In this document: positions 29,313-37,834 of the stretch, one piece after another | Layout: every line of letters begins with the position of its first letter | Position numbering within the stretch: position 1 is the stretch's first letter | From: a virus | Strand: one strand, 5' to 3' | IMG/VR virus record: IMGVR_UViG_3300033148_006964 | Span: 62,001 to 126,000 of that record | Length of the DNA: 64,000 bases | Made by a program: the position numbers and the translations under genes | Notes under the pieces: generated by a model | What the model saw: only the letters and a program-made list of their open reading frames with translations | Database searches by the model: none | What the model was told of the DNA's origin: nothing

Positions 29313-30161
29313 TTAAAATCTCCTGTTATTGATATCGTGAACCATTTCATCTAATTCATAATCTTCTAACATTATCTTATTAAGCTTTTCATTTCTTATT
29401 TTAAACAAGTCTTCTTGATAATTTAAAAGATTATTTTTATATTTCCCATTTTTTTTACTATATGACTTATAATTTGTAAAATCTTCTTCGGGGAGATTTA
29501 TTTTTTTAAGTTCTTTAACTTTTTTCTTAATATTATTAGTTTTAATAACTTTTTCAATCTTTTGTATTTTTTTAGCTGTATCAATATTATCGGTAGATAG
29601 TATTAACGCAACATCTTTAAGCTTTGTTTCTTCAGAGTTTTGTAATAGTCCGTCTTCTTCAACCGTCCATTTTACGTTATCAAACTTAATTTGTTGATTA
29701 TAATCAAAAAACGATACAGACATTATTTCTTTTTTATTACATATACCTCTTAAAAAATAAGTTTTTCTTCGATTCATTTTTTCAATTGCTTCGTCTTCAT
29801 CTTGTTGAGACGGACTGACCCCCATAGTATGGTGAGAATGCCCCCAGAATCTAACTTTTCCAATATCATCTTCTCTATTACGATTAATTAACCAAACCCC
29901 CATATCAGATTCACCTTCAGTGGATATTTCACATGTACCACCATTAGCTTCTGAATGTTTAGGATAAAAAATCTCTCTTATAAAATATGTATCATTACCA
30001 CGTTCATCTACGATTCCAAAAAAACCAACTTCATCTGAATGAACGTCAACTAATGCTTCTATCCATTTGATAGCAGAGCTTGCAAAAATTATCTTTGGCG
30101 CTTCTTTTTTTTCTGGCTTTAAAATTGTATAGGTTGTAGCTTCATTTTTTTCGAATTTCAA
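29313..30161 (-). CDS. JAMM/JAB-family deubiquitinase-like metallopeptidase
   Basis: 282 residues. The JAMM zinc site is complete: catalytic Glu44 in HSDEVGFFG, then H108-S-H110, seven residues, S118, two residues and D121 (GHSHHTMGVSPSQQD). In ubiquitin-like systems this family trims precursors or removes conjugates. The C-terminal about 130 residues (from about 150) are a Lys/Glu-rich coiled-coil-like extension not usual for the family. The start is TTG at 30161, overlapping the upstream TGA stop (TTGA) and preceded by a GGGGGTGAAG ribosome site. So this gene is translationally coupled to the E2-like gene above and to E1 below. Confidence 0.85.
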   Translation of the reverse strand: MKFEKNEATTYTILKPEKKEAPKIIFASSAIKWIEALVDVHSDEVGFFGIVDERGNDTYFIREIFYPKHSEANGGTCEISTEGESDMGVWLINRNREDDIGKVRFWGHSHHTMGVSPSQQDEDEAIEKMNRRKTYFLRGICNKKEIMSVSFFDYNQQIKFDNVKWTVEEDGLLQNSEETKLKDVALILSTDNIDTAKKIQKIEKVIKTNNIKKKVKELKKINLPEEDFTNYKSYSKKNGKYKNNLLNYQEDLFKIRNEKLNKIMLEDYELDEMVHDINNRRF

Positions 30162-31261
30162 TCTTCACCCCCTACAATTGGCCAATTTTTTGCATTTCTA
30201 CCCCACTCATCTCCTAAATTTGGAGTTGTTACAAACCTGGTAAGTATATCCGTTAACATAAATAAATCTACATTAACAAAAGATTCAAATACACATTCCC
30301 AAGCAGATCCATAACAAGGAGTACCGCTTAAACAAACATGCGGACATTGAAATCCACCATCTGAATTATTAACTAAATATTCTCTTGTAAGATTTCTAAT
30401 TATAATAGGATTAGATGTATTAGCTTCTCCAAATAAAGTTTTTAATAAAACCCTAAACTCAATACGACCAATAAGTCTATTATTACCATCTATAGCATTT
30501 ACAGTCTGAAGATCTTTTGTTCTTATAATAAGATATCTTTTAGTAAATAATACATCATCAATTTTATTAGAATCATCTTCTATAAGCTCCTTAGCTTGTT
30601 CGATAATTTTTTTAATAAAAGGATGGTTTTCAATTGGAGTTCGAAGAACATCTATTTTATTTTTTAATTCTATTAAAATAGACATTTTTTTACTAAATAC
30701 ATTAACCTGTTCTTTTAATACCTTAGCTCTACTTGCAAGATCAGAGTTCATGCCTTCTGCTATGACTTCGGGTGCGTCATTTATATTTACAGTATTAAGA
30801 TTTTCATTAAACTTTTCAATCTTAGACCCTGAATCCTGGACATCTCTAAAGCTAAAATCATCTTCATCATAAGAATCATCTTCCACAGGCATTGCAGCAA
30901 GTATTGGTGGCTCTTGATCCGGTGGAATATCTTCTGGCGGTGCTTCGAGCGGTCCATCTGTAATTACCTGTTCTTCTAACGTCTCCGCTTGTGCTTCTGG
31001 TGCCGGACATTCATTAAGCTCTTGAACAATAGGTTCATGCAATTTACACGTAATTATATCTCCTGATATATCGTTTGTAATATGACACCCTCGTATTGTT
31101 GCGTCTTCAGTTATTAATTCAACTACCCTATCAGAGGATTGGTCTGCAACTTCTAATTCAAAAATACCATCTGATTCGTGAGATTTTAATATATAATCAA
31201 AAATCTCTTCATCAATATAATTAAGAGAGAAGTTTACAGCCGCATCTATTCTAATTTTCAT
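30158..31261 (-). CDS. E2-like (UBC/RWD-fold) conjugating protein B
   Basis: 367 residues. The C-terminal about 130 residues carry an E2-like signature: P307-H308-V, then Cys316-Y-G after eight residues, followed by a helix with an aromatic/acidic pattern and ending NWPIVGGED. The spacing PH-x7-C-(L/Y)-G is identical to that in the larger neighbour, so the two are paralogues. The middle is acidic and low complexity (Pro/Glu/Asp rich, residues about 85-150). The N-terminal about 75 residues are unrecognised. It starts 20 bp after the larger E2 gene and overlaps the peptidase gene by 4 bp. The terminal GG is worth noting. The E2 assignment is by signature and context. Confidence 0.65.
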   Translation of the reverse strand: MKIRIDAAVNFSLNYIDEEIFDYILKSHESDGIFELEVADQSSDRVVELITEDATIRGCHITNDISGDIITCKLHEPIVQELNECPAPEAQAETLEEQVITDGPLEAPPEDIPPDQEPPILAAMPVEDDSYDEDDFSFRDVQDSGSKIEKFNENLNTVNINDAPEVIAEGMNSDLASRAKVLKEQVNVFSKKMSILIELKNKIDVLRTPIENHPFIKKIIEQAKELIEDDSNKIDDVLFTKRYLIIRTKDLQTVNAIDGNNRLIGRIEFRVLLKTLFGEANTSNPIIIRNLTREYLVNNSDGGFQCPHVCLSGTPCYGSAWECVFESFVNVDLFMLTDILTRFVTTPNLGDEWGRNAKNWPIVGGED

Positions 31262-31281
31262 AAAAATTTTTTCCTTCCAAT

Positions 31282-33180
31282 TTAAGAATGAAGCGGAATC
31301 GCATCCGCTAAAATATTATCAAATTTTTTTTCTGCCTCAGATATTTTATTGAGGATCTTATTAATATCTTTATTTCTATCAGCATTGTTCGCTACTTCTT
31401 CACTTACTTCAGGCCACCTATCTATATAAGCTCCTGCAGCATCATCAGTGTTAGCTGTTTGCAAAAAAAGCATCAATTGAAAAATTATTTCATACAGATC
31501 TCTTCGTATGTAAGAATCGGCCATACTTTTTACTAAATTACCAAGACACATATGTCCATCTGAAAAAATATGTGGTGCTTGCATTTCTGTTTCAAGAGCC
31601 TCTATTTGATGTTTAGTGTTATAAATACGAATAGTGTTATTTTCATCATACCTTTCATCTAACATTCCAATTTTTATATGAAAAGTACCAATATCATGCC
31701 AACAGTTAGATCTATTATCTTGAGCATATAAATTATGAGTATATACATTAATTTTTCCATCTTTTATATTAATAGAACTTACTTCGTCAAGAGCTATGGT
31801 TTCGTTATAGTTATATAAAGCTTTTTCTTTTTCTTTTTTTTTCATATCAACTTCATCGAATGCGTCAATTTGATTCATATACTTCATCATCATCTTACCG
31901 CTTTCCATAGCTTTATTAAAATGCATTTCATAATCTTGTTTAGATTTTTCTTTTAATGTAGTAATCTCTTTCAAGATGCTTATGGCATTTTTAACTGAAA
32001 AATTTACATATTCCTCCTTATTCATTTGAGCTATATTATTATAATAGCCTAAATCAATCTTAAAAAGATCTTCATATTTAATATCATTATTAATTCTTCT
32101 TACAAATTCTTTAAATATTAACGATGAAGACTCATTTTCTCCAAAATAAACCATAGGATATAAAAATGTAATAAAGCATCTATCCTTAAGTGCCCATATA
32201 ACATTTGTAATAAAATCTTTAAAAATAAAATCAAATTTAGCATACGGTGAATTGGATTCATTTTTTAATATTTCTTCTATATCATTATATTTTTCAGTCT
32301 CTCTAAGCTCTTGAATTTCAGAATTTATTTCAGAAGAATGTAATACATGTAAATTTTTAATTGTATGACCAAAACATAATGCTTTACACCCAGGAGGCAC
32401 TTCTTTAAATTTAGAATTATCATACGGAACAAGAGATATTATTAACGTATGCTTTTCTATTTCTTTTAAATTAAATTCATTACTATCAAACAATGTTTTA
32501 AAATTATAAACTCCATTTGTAAGGAAAATAATATTTTTATTAGTTTTTTTTACTAAATTTACTACTTCCTTTTCTTGCGGGACATCACCAGTGCCGTATA
32601 TTATTACTTTACGATTTATTTTTTTTATTTCATCGTTACGTATAATAACCTGTGGACTTGCAAAATTTTCTGTAAACTTTACAAAAAATAAATCTATTTC
32701 TTTTTTTAATGGGTCTTCAAAAGTTGGTTGTTCTTCTTCATTTAATACCGCAGGAGTTGTATTAATTATATCACCTATTATATCCTCTTCTGAATCTTTA
32801 TGTTCATCATCAACAAAAAGATTTAATACAAAATCTTTAAAATCTGAAAGATCAAATCTGTTCGTTCCAATACCAAGATCTTTAATATTACGATATTGAT
32901 CGGTATTCTTTGTAGCTTCAGATGTTAATGCGTCTAATACATCGTCATCGGCATAATATTTATGTAACAATATCATCATTCCATTAATATTTGAAGCATA
33001 GTGCGTTGGACTAAGCACAGATAGATCATCTGACGCTACAAAATAATTAAGGATAATATCACTTATTTCATTAAAATCTTTTTCATTAATAGCAGCGGCT
33101 TCTCCACCATTATTCAATGCATATGGAATAAAATCAATATCAAGGAATTCTGCTAACCATTTTTCTATAAATCCATACAT
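31282..33180 (-). CDS. E2-like (UBC-fold) conjugating protein A, large
   Basis: 632 residues, first gene of the conjugation operon, ATG after TAGGAGTGCATTATT. The C-terminal domain (about 500-610) has P536-H537-I, then Cys545-L-G-N and a downstream W-P-E. This matches the active-site region of E2-like proteins in bacterial ubiquitin-like operons (P-H, S-D-G, H-x-C-L-G-N). The N-terminal about 150 residues are helical and acidic. A central Rossmann-like stretch (about 195-290; KVIIYGTGDVPQ) could be a partner-binding or regulatory domain. Whether it conjugates the tandem modifier is inferred. Promoter F (33243-33270) precedes it by about 60 bp. Confidence 0.78.
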   Translation of the reverse strand: MYGFIEKWLAEFLDIDFIPYALNNGGEAAAINEKDFNEISDIILNYFVASDDLSVLSPTHYASNINGMMILLHKYYADDDVLDALTSEATKNTDQYRNIKDLGIGTNRFDLSDFKDFVLNLFVDDEHKDSEEDIIGDIINTTPAVLNEEEQPTFEDPLKKEIDLFFVKFTENFASPQVIIRNDEIKKINRKVIIYGTGDVPQEKEVVNLVKKTNKNIIFLTNGVYNFKTLFDSNEFNLKEIEKHTLIISLVPYDNSKFKEVPPGCKALCFGHTIKNLHVLHSSEINSEIQELRETEKYNDIEEILKNESNSPYAKFDFIFKDFITNVIWALKDRCFITFLYPMVYFGENESSSLIFKEFVRRINNDIKYEDLFKIDLGYYNNIAQMNKEEYVNFSVKNAISILKEITTLKEKSKQDYEMHFNKAMESGKMMMKYMNQIDAFDEVDMKKKEKEKALYNYNETIALDEVSSINIKDGKINVYTHNLYAQDNRSNCWHDIGTFHIKIGMLDERYDENNTIRIYNTKHQIEALETEMQAPHIFSDGHMCLGNLVKSMADSYIRRDLYEIIFQLMLFLQTANTDDAAGAYIDRWPEVSEEVANNADRNKDINKILNKISEAEKKFDNILADAIPLHS

Positions 33181-33242
33181 AATAATGCACTCCTATTTAA
33201 ATAAAGGTTTAAAATTTTATGATAAATATTTCTATCATTGTA

Positions 33243-33270
33243 GTTATTACAGAAAAATGATTTGAATAAC
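33243..33270 (-). promoter_or_regulatory. Phage-type promoter F (drives the ubiquitin-like operon)
   Basis: Minus strand: GTTATT, 16 bp, AATAAC with TG upstream, then TACAATG. It matches the shared promoter architecture of the set, with AATAAC instead of TATAAC. It lies about 60 bp before the first operon ATG and 3 bp past the neighbouring nuclease gene. Confidence 0.7.
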
Positions 33271-33272
33271 TA

Positions 33273-33611
33273 TTAAACTGCATGATGAGCGCTTTTAATA
33301 GTTTCTTTTTCCATATTAAGTTTTTGTTTTATCGCTATCCACTCAGCCCATGAAAAACAAACCATAGCTTTTGTACCACATGAATTAAGTTTTTTAATTC
33401 TTAAAATTTGTAATCTAGAGGCTTTACCATTAAATCTTTTAGTTTCTATAAAAACTCCGCCAGTTAAAGCTGTTGAAAAGAATATATCTGGAAAGCCGTT
33501 ATCACTTGCTCTCATAATCTTAGTACATGTGCAATATTTTCCTAATGATCTTAAATCATTTAATATTTTTGTTTGGAGGTCTGATTCTTTTTCCATATTG
33601 TTGTAATCCAT
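33273..33611 (-). CDS. VRR-NUC family nuclease
   Basis: 112 residues. VRR-NUC proteins are PD-(D/E)XK-type nucleases that cut branched or mismatched DNA, often in phages as Holliday-junction-type resolvases. Visible core: E at the start of helix 1, G-F-P-D-I around residue 38, then E-T-K with the K-R-F pattern and a S-R-L-Q-I helix. The length fits the compact VRR-NUC domain. A second possible start is the Met at residue 6 (MEKESDL). A replication or recombination role is likely, given the nearby helicase and nuclease genes. Confidence 0.8.
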   Translation of the reverse strand: MDYNNMEKESDLQTKILNDLRSLGKYCTCTKIMRASDNGFPDIFFSTALTGGVFIETKRFNGKASRLQILRIKKLNSCGTKAMVCFSWAEWIAIKQKLNMEKETIKSAHHAV

Positions 33612-33690
33612 TTAATTAATTTAACTATATATGTGTAAGATGCATATTTTCCATTTCTAAGTCTTGGTTGATATTTATTTTTAAAGCTAT

Positions 33691-33981
33691 TCATTTTTTT
33701 CCTCTAAATTTTTGCGTAATACGACGTACTGTTGTGACTGATATTTTTAATCTTCTAGCTATTTCAAAACCTGTTAATCCTTGTTTGTTTAATTCTATAA
33801 TTTTTTTATTTCTTTGTTTTTTATTATTCGCAAGCGGTATAATACCTAATTCTTTTCTAACTCTATATACAGCTTGTCTGGTTACTCCAAGAATATCACC
33901 AATAGCTTTATCTGTACGATAAAGTGATTGCATTCTTTTTATATACATCGGTGTAACGATTCCAACTGTACCTAATTTCAT
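33691..33981 (-). CDS. Double helix-turn-helix protein (probable regulator)
   Basis: The annotated start ATG at 33981 follows GGAGATGCTGTC; an upstream ATG would begin inside a terminator hairpin. The 96-residue product has two helix-turn-helix units: AIGDILGVTRQAVYRVRKEL (about 25-44) and FEIARRLKISVTTVRRI (about 70-86), joined by a basic linker. This is the architecture of resolvase-type or small regulatory DNA-binding proteins. It may read promoters of the cluster, but no target can be assigned. Confidence 0.75.
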   Translation of the reverse strand: MKLGTVGIVTPMYIKRMQSLYRTDKAIGDILGVTRQAVYRVRKELGIIPLANNKKQRNKKIIELNKQGLTGFEIARRLKISVTTVRRITQKFRGKK

Positions 33982-33999
33982 GACAGCATCTCCTTCAAT

Positions 34000-34030
34000 A
34001 AAAACTACCCACATTAAAATGTGGGTAGTG
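34000..34030 (-). terminator. Rho-independent terminator
   Basis: Twelve-bp stem ACTACCCACATT / AATGTGGGTAGT followed by TTTTTATT on the minus strand, between the 103-residue gene and the HTH gene. Confidence 0.8.
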
Positions 34031-34055
34031 AATTTATTTGTAAAGCAAATTAAAA

Positions 34056-34367
34056 TTAACTCATATTTTTTAAATCTGAATTTTCTTTCTTTAACTGTTT
34101 AATTTCTTTAACTAAATCAGTCGGTGTAGGTTTTCTTAATTCGTCTTTTGTAATTAATTCATGATTACCTTTAATCGCTCCACAGCATACATCTTCAGGG
34201 CTTATTTTTCCATCTTTTATAAGATCACTTAAAGCGATACTTACTTTTGGAGATTCTGTATTTGTACTAATTAATTTAACTCCTTCACCATCCTTGATAA
34301 TAAAAGTTAGTAATCTTCCTTTTCCTCTTGTGTTTTTTACAGGTTCTTCTGAGTTACCATGTCCCAT
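34056..34367 (-). CDS. Small unknown protein with C-terminal helix
   Basis: 103 residues, with an AGGAGTAACACA ribosome site before the ATG. The N-terminus is basic and Gly-rich; the C-terminal third is a Lys/Glu helix (IKQLKKENSDLK) that could form a coiled-coil. No catalytic or membrane motif is visible. It is ended by the terminator at 34000-34030. Confidence 0.7.
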   Translation of the reverse strand: MGHGNSEEPVKNTRGKGRLLTFIIKDGEGVKLISTNTESPKVSIALSDLIKDGKISPEDVCCGAIKGNHELITKDELRKPTPTDLVKEIKQLKKENSDLKNMS

Positions 34368-34413
34368 TGTGTTACTCCTTCAATAAAGTTAAAAAAAATC
34401 CTATTATAGGATG

Positions 34414-34668
34414 TTAATTCTTTTTTCTTGCCCAACTTATTATAAGTTTGCGAGACCTAATGTTTAAATCGTTATTATTTTCAATTGCATTTATAGCATC
34501 CTGATCTTCAGCCATTGTAACAAAACCAAACCCTTTAGATTTTTTGGTTTCCTTGTCCTTAACAATAAAAGCCTCTTCTACAGATCCAACATTAGTTTCA
34601 AAAACTTCTTTTAATTCATTCGCAGTAGTATCATAAGGAATGTTTCCTATGTATAACTTTTTTGCCAT
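34414..34668 (-). CDS. RRM-fold RNA-binding protein
   Basis: The preferred start is ATG at 34668 after AAGGATGTAAAAAC, giving 84 residues: a single complete RRM domain. Both signature motifs are present: RNP2 (LYIGNIPY, residues about 4-11) and RNP1 (KSKGFGFV, about 42-49), with aromatic residues for stacking RNA bases. Small stand-alone RRM proteins occur in cyanobacteria and some other bacteria but are unusual in phages. The gene has its own promoter (C, at 34811-34838). Confidence 0.9.
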   Translation of the reverse strand: MAKKLYIGNIPYDTTANELKEVFETNVGSVEEAFIVKDKETKKSKGFGFVTMAEDQDAINAIENNNDLNIRSRKLIISWARKKN

Positions 34669-34696
34669 GTTTTTACATCCTTTAAATGAAGAGAAA

Positions 34697-34735
34697 GAAA
34701 AAGAGAGAGAAATTAAAACCTCTCCCTCTTCTTCT
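34697..34735 (-). terminator. Candidate terminator or leader hairpin upstream of the RRM gene
   Basis: On the minus strand a purine/pyrimidine stem (GGGAGAG / CTCTCTC) followed by TTTTTC lies between the promoter and the RRM start codon. It could be an attenuator in the leader rather than a full terminator. Confidence 0.45.
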
Positions 34736-34810
34736 AACAGCAAATGGCCAATTAAGACCAATTAGTACTTTTAAATAAAAAAAAATATGTTATTTATTTC
34801 ATTCAATATA

Positions 34811-34838
34811 GTTATATCATAAACATAGTAAAAATAAC
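34811..34838 (-). promoter_or_regulatory. Phage-type promoter C (RRM gene)
   Basis: GTTATT, 16 bp with TGA at the end, TATAAC, TATATTG on the minus strand. It is an exact match to the consensus hexamers and lies 143 bp before the RRM start. Confidence 0.8.
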
Positions 34839-34856
34839 ATATATTTTTTATTTTTA

Positions 34857-35468
34857 TTAAAGAAAACTTTTACTAACTCCATCAACAAGAGACCTTAATG
34901 TTCCAGGGACATATGCATTTTTACCATATGCTATTAACCTTTTAGCTGTCTTACAACCTTCGGGTGAAGTTGCTTTTTTAGCTAAAAGTTTTATGCAAAA
35001 ATTCATATCATCCGCTTCTCCAGCTGATAACGACATACGCGGTATAATAAAATTAGCAGCATCTTTACTTTTCATAGCCGACCTTTTAATATACCCCATT
35101 TCAATAGCGCCAAGAATACGATCAAACTCTTTAGGATTTTTATTAAATCTTTTCTTCATACGATTAATGACTCTTGGATTTATTCTAAATTCCAATGTTT
35201 TATCTTTTAATCGTTCGTTATAACGTTTTTCTTTATCTTTATTTGAAGTACCTTTGGCAATATACTTCATATCCTTCATAGTTAGAACTGAATCTGAAGG
35301 ATCACTATAAAAATATTCTACTCTTGCATAATCTTTTTGGATTAATTTTGTTATGTAGAATTTAGAATAACGGTTTGGATAAAGACTAACGAGCTTGGCG
35401 TATTCTTCAACTAGTTTATAAGGCATTCTTTCTCTTTTTAAACTAGAATCTTTTTTTTTAATCTGCAT
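34857..35468 (-). CDS. Unknown basic protein (203 aa)
   Basis: 203 residues, very basic N-terminus (QIKKKDSSLKRERMPYK), mostly helical, with no recognisable catalytic motif. The ATG lies 8 bases after the upstream gene's stop, behind a moderate GATAGGAGCA site. High lysine content suggests nucleic acid binding; this is only an inference. Confidence 0.7.
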   Translation of the reverse strand: MQIKKKDSSLKRERMPYKLVEEYAKLVSLYPNRYSKFYITKLIQKDYARVEYFYSDPSDSVLTMKDMKYIAKGTSNKDKEKRYNERLKDKTLEFRINPRVINRMKKRFNKNPKEFDRILGAIEMGYIKRSAMKSKDAANFIIPRMSLSAGEADDMNFCIKLLAKKATSPEGCKTAKRLIAYGKNAYVPGTLRSLVDGVSKSFL

Positions 35469-35476
35469 ATTTGCTC

Positions 35477-35953
35477 CTATCTGTTTAATGCTCCATTTAA
35501 ATAAGTGGTGATATCAAAAAGAGACGCCTTTATAGCAACAATATCATTGCTGGTTTTATTAAAGTTAGCATTATTTTCATCAATACTAGCTTTTATATTT
35601 TCAAAATCAGGCATCATAGGGATGATATCATCCTTCTTATTAAGCTTTGTTCCGGCAACTTTTTTTGGCCGAATTTTATTACGGTCTTTTCCTCTCCAAT
35701 ATTCACGATTATACATTGCAATTTGTTTTGCTGTATCTATAGTAGGTTTTACGGTATTCCATACATAACGATCGTTAACCTTTTTAACGATATTATGTTT
35801 AATAAGAATTGTGCCCTTTATATTATTAAGACCTTTAACAAATTTAGTTGTTGAACTAATCTTGTTAGCTGTCAACAACTTTACTAAACCTTTAAGTTGA
35901 GTTAATAATTCTTTTATTTTTTCAGGCTGGAAAGGCTTTTCTTTTGTAGTCAT
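35477..35953 (-). CDS. Unknown helical protein (158 aa)
   Basis: 158 residues behind AAAGGAGTCATATT-ATG, helical, with a basic central region and a C-terminal amphipathic helix (FNKTSNDIVAIKASL). It lies 8 bp upstream of the 203-residue gene in the same operon. The family is unknown. Confidence 0.7.
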   Translation of the reverse strand: MTTKEKPFQPEKIKELLTQLKGLVKLLTANKISSTTKFVKGLNNIKGTILIKHNIVKKVNDRYVWNTVKPTIDTAKQIAMYNREYWRGKDRNKIRPKKVAGTKLNKKDDIIPMMPDFENIKASIDENNANFNKTSNDIVAIKASLFDITTYLNGALNR

Positions 35954-35974
35954 AATATGACTCCTTTTTTTAAT

Positions 35975-36012
35975 AAAAAAAGCAAGCTAGTAAATACTAA
36001 CTTGCTTTTTAG
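35975..36012 (-). terminator. Rho-independent terminator
   Basis: Stem AAGCAAGTTAGT / ACTAGCTTGCTT (one mismatch) followed by TTTTTT on the minus strand. It ends the helicase operon 16 bases after the SNF2-like gene. Confidence 0.8.
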
Positions 36013-36028
36013 TTCTTAGATTAATAAA

Positions 36029-37831
36029 TTATTTTTGTTTGGTTAAAATCTTATCCATTTCTTTTGGACCCTTTTGTAGTACCCTGGCTAACTGTGAAAG
36101 ACTTATTGAAAGATCTTCTTTTAATATTAAAGCTTTAAGAATTATCTCATCAATAGTTTTACTTAATATTAAATCTATTATAGTAACCTTTTCTTTCTGC
36201 CCCTTTCTATGTTGCCTACTTTCGGACTGATCTCTTTCTCTCCAAGAGTAAGAATTGTTAAAATATATTTGATAATTTGAAAAATGTATGTTTAAACCAA
36301 CGCCCATCTTAGACGGGTTAGCTATCATATACGGAATATTTGGATTTTTAAATTTTTCGACTTGATCAAAAGCATCTTGAGTTTTATAACAAGTTAAAAA
36401 CTTATTAGCTCCAAACGCAAACGTAAAAGCCTTTGATAAAAGATCTATAGAATGAATATAACTACTCCATATTATCACTTTACGATTGCTTGGAATATTA
36501 TTTAAAACTTGTATTAATAATTTTATTTTTGGGTTTTCATTTAAAGTGATAATATTTGTATCATTTTTTTTACGCCCTTCATTGTCAACTTTTATACGAG
36601 TGTTCATATAAAATCCGCATGCGATCTGACGTAATTTACCTGCTAAAACTAACGCATTTTTTGCTATTAGTTCGTCTTCGCATGATCTATCACAATTTTC
36701 TTTTTTATTGCAATGATCACACATATTTTTTACAATACCTACTAAATCATCCTTCATTTCATTATAAAGTTTTGCCTGCCCCGGAGCCATATCACATTCA
36801 TACCGTTGATATATTATAGGAGGAAGGTCAAGACATTCTTCTTTTTTAAATGCTACCGATGCATTGCCTATAATTTTTTGTACTAACATTTCTGAACCAG
36901 GATTAGGAACCCAGATATATCCGTCAGGATCTACAGTGCGCATCGTTTGCCTTCTAAACTCATCAAACTTAGCATATGGCACAGTATCTGGCCCCATAAA
37001 TCTAAATGGCATATAAAATGACATCATATTATTAGCATGTAGTGTGCCGGTAACTATATATTTAAATCTACTATTTTCAAATTGTTTAATAATAGATTTT
37101 GTTTGTCTTGATCGTGGTGAACCTATTCTATGAGCTTCATCAAGTATTACTAAGTCAAAATATTTATCATTTATCATCTCTACTACACTAAACATAGATT
37201 CGTAATTAGCAATATAAATATCATAATCAATATTTTTACTTTTAATTTTATAAGTTTTATTTAATATATTATTTGATTGAACCTTTTTATTAAGAATTAC
37301 ACATTTTAAATGTGGAATTTGAATTTTAGCTTCAGCTAATATGTTTTTCTTTAAAGGAGATAGTGTTACAATAAGAGCTCTTTTAACTTTTCCTTGCTGT
37401 ATTTTTTTATCAATAGCCCATAAGTATGGCCCCGTTTTGCATGTTCCAGGATCAGCTAATATAGCTGCGATATTACAATTAGTCATAATATTATACATAA
37501 CAACTTGATGATCTAAAATTTTATCATACACACCTTTATAATCATAATTAAAATTATTAGGTTTCTTATAATCGTTTCTACATTTAATAATAGTAGCTTT
37601 ACGAGTTTTAATATTTTTAATAATATTCATTACAAGTTCTTTAACACCTTCGCCCCACTCAATGCCATATTTAGAATATCTAAATATTTTAGGGCCAGAT
37701 TTGAATGGAATTAAGATTTGATTAAGTCTATAAACCTTACTCCCATCCATCCTGGCTTGCATGTCCTCTAATAATTTTTTATCAGTACATGAGATTAACA
37801 ACCTTTTATCATCTGCAATTTTTATTCTCAT
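36029..37831 (-). CDS. SNF2-type superfamily II helicase/translocase
   Basis: 600 residues. Motifs seen: Walker A DPGTCKT (about residue 127), DEAH box (about 230), TGTLHANN motif III, and the C-terminal motif V/VI region GVGLNIHF then QSESRQHRKGQ (about 525-545), typical of SNF2 proteins. The Walker A has Cys where Gly is usual in GxGKT. A four-cysteine cluster at about 380-395 is a likely zinc insertion. Phage SNF2-like proteins act in recombination-dependent replication or chromatin-like remodelling; here the neighbouring recombination and primase genes support a DNA role. Confidence 0.88.
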   Translation of the reverse strand: MRIKIADDKRLLISCTDKKLLEDMQARMDGSKVYRLNQILIPFKSGPKIFRYSKYGIEWGEGVKELVMNIIKNIKTRKATIIKCRNDYKKPNNFNYDYKGVYDKILDHQVVMYNIMTNCNIAAILADPGTCKTGPYLWAIDKKIQQGKVKRALIVTLSPLKKNILAEAKIQIPHLKCVILNKKVQSNNILNKTYKIKSKNIDYDIYIANYESMFSVVEMINDKYFDLVILDEAHRIGSPRSRQTKSIIKQFENSRFKYIVTGTLHANNMMSFYMPFRFMGPDTVPYAKFDEFRRQTMRTVDPDGYIWVPNPGSEMLVQKIIGNASVAFKKEECLDLPPIIYQRYECDMAPGQAKLYNEMKDDLVGIVKNMCDHCNKKENCDRSCEDELIAKNALVLAGKLRQIACGFYMNTRIKVDNEGRKKNDTNIITLNENPKIKLLIQVLNNIPSNRKVIIWSSYIHSIDLLSKAFTFAFGANKFLTCYKTQDAFDQVEKFKNPNIPYMIANPSKMGVGLNIHFSNYQIYFNNSYSWRERDQSESRQHRKGQKEKVTIIDLILSKTIDEIILKALILKEDLSISLSQLARVLQKGPKEMDKILTKQK

Positions 37832-37834
37832 AAG

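Noticed and set aside
33691-34014. Longer start (ATG at 34014) for the HTH gene
   Set aside because: It would start inside the 12-bp terminator hairpin; the ATG at 33981 has a GGAGAT ribosome site.
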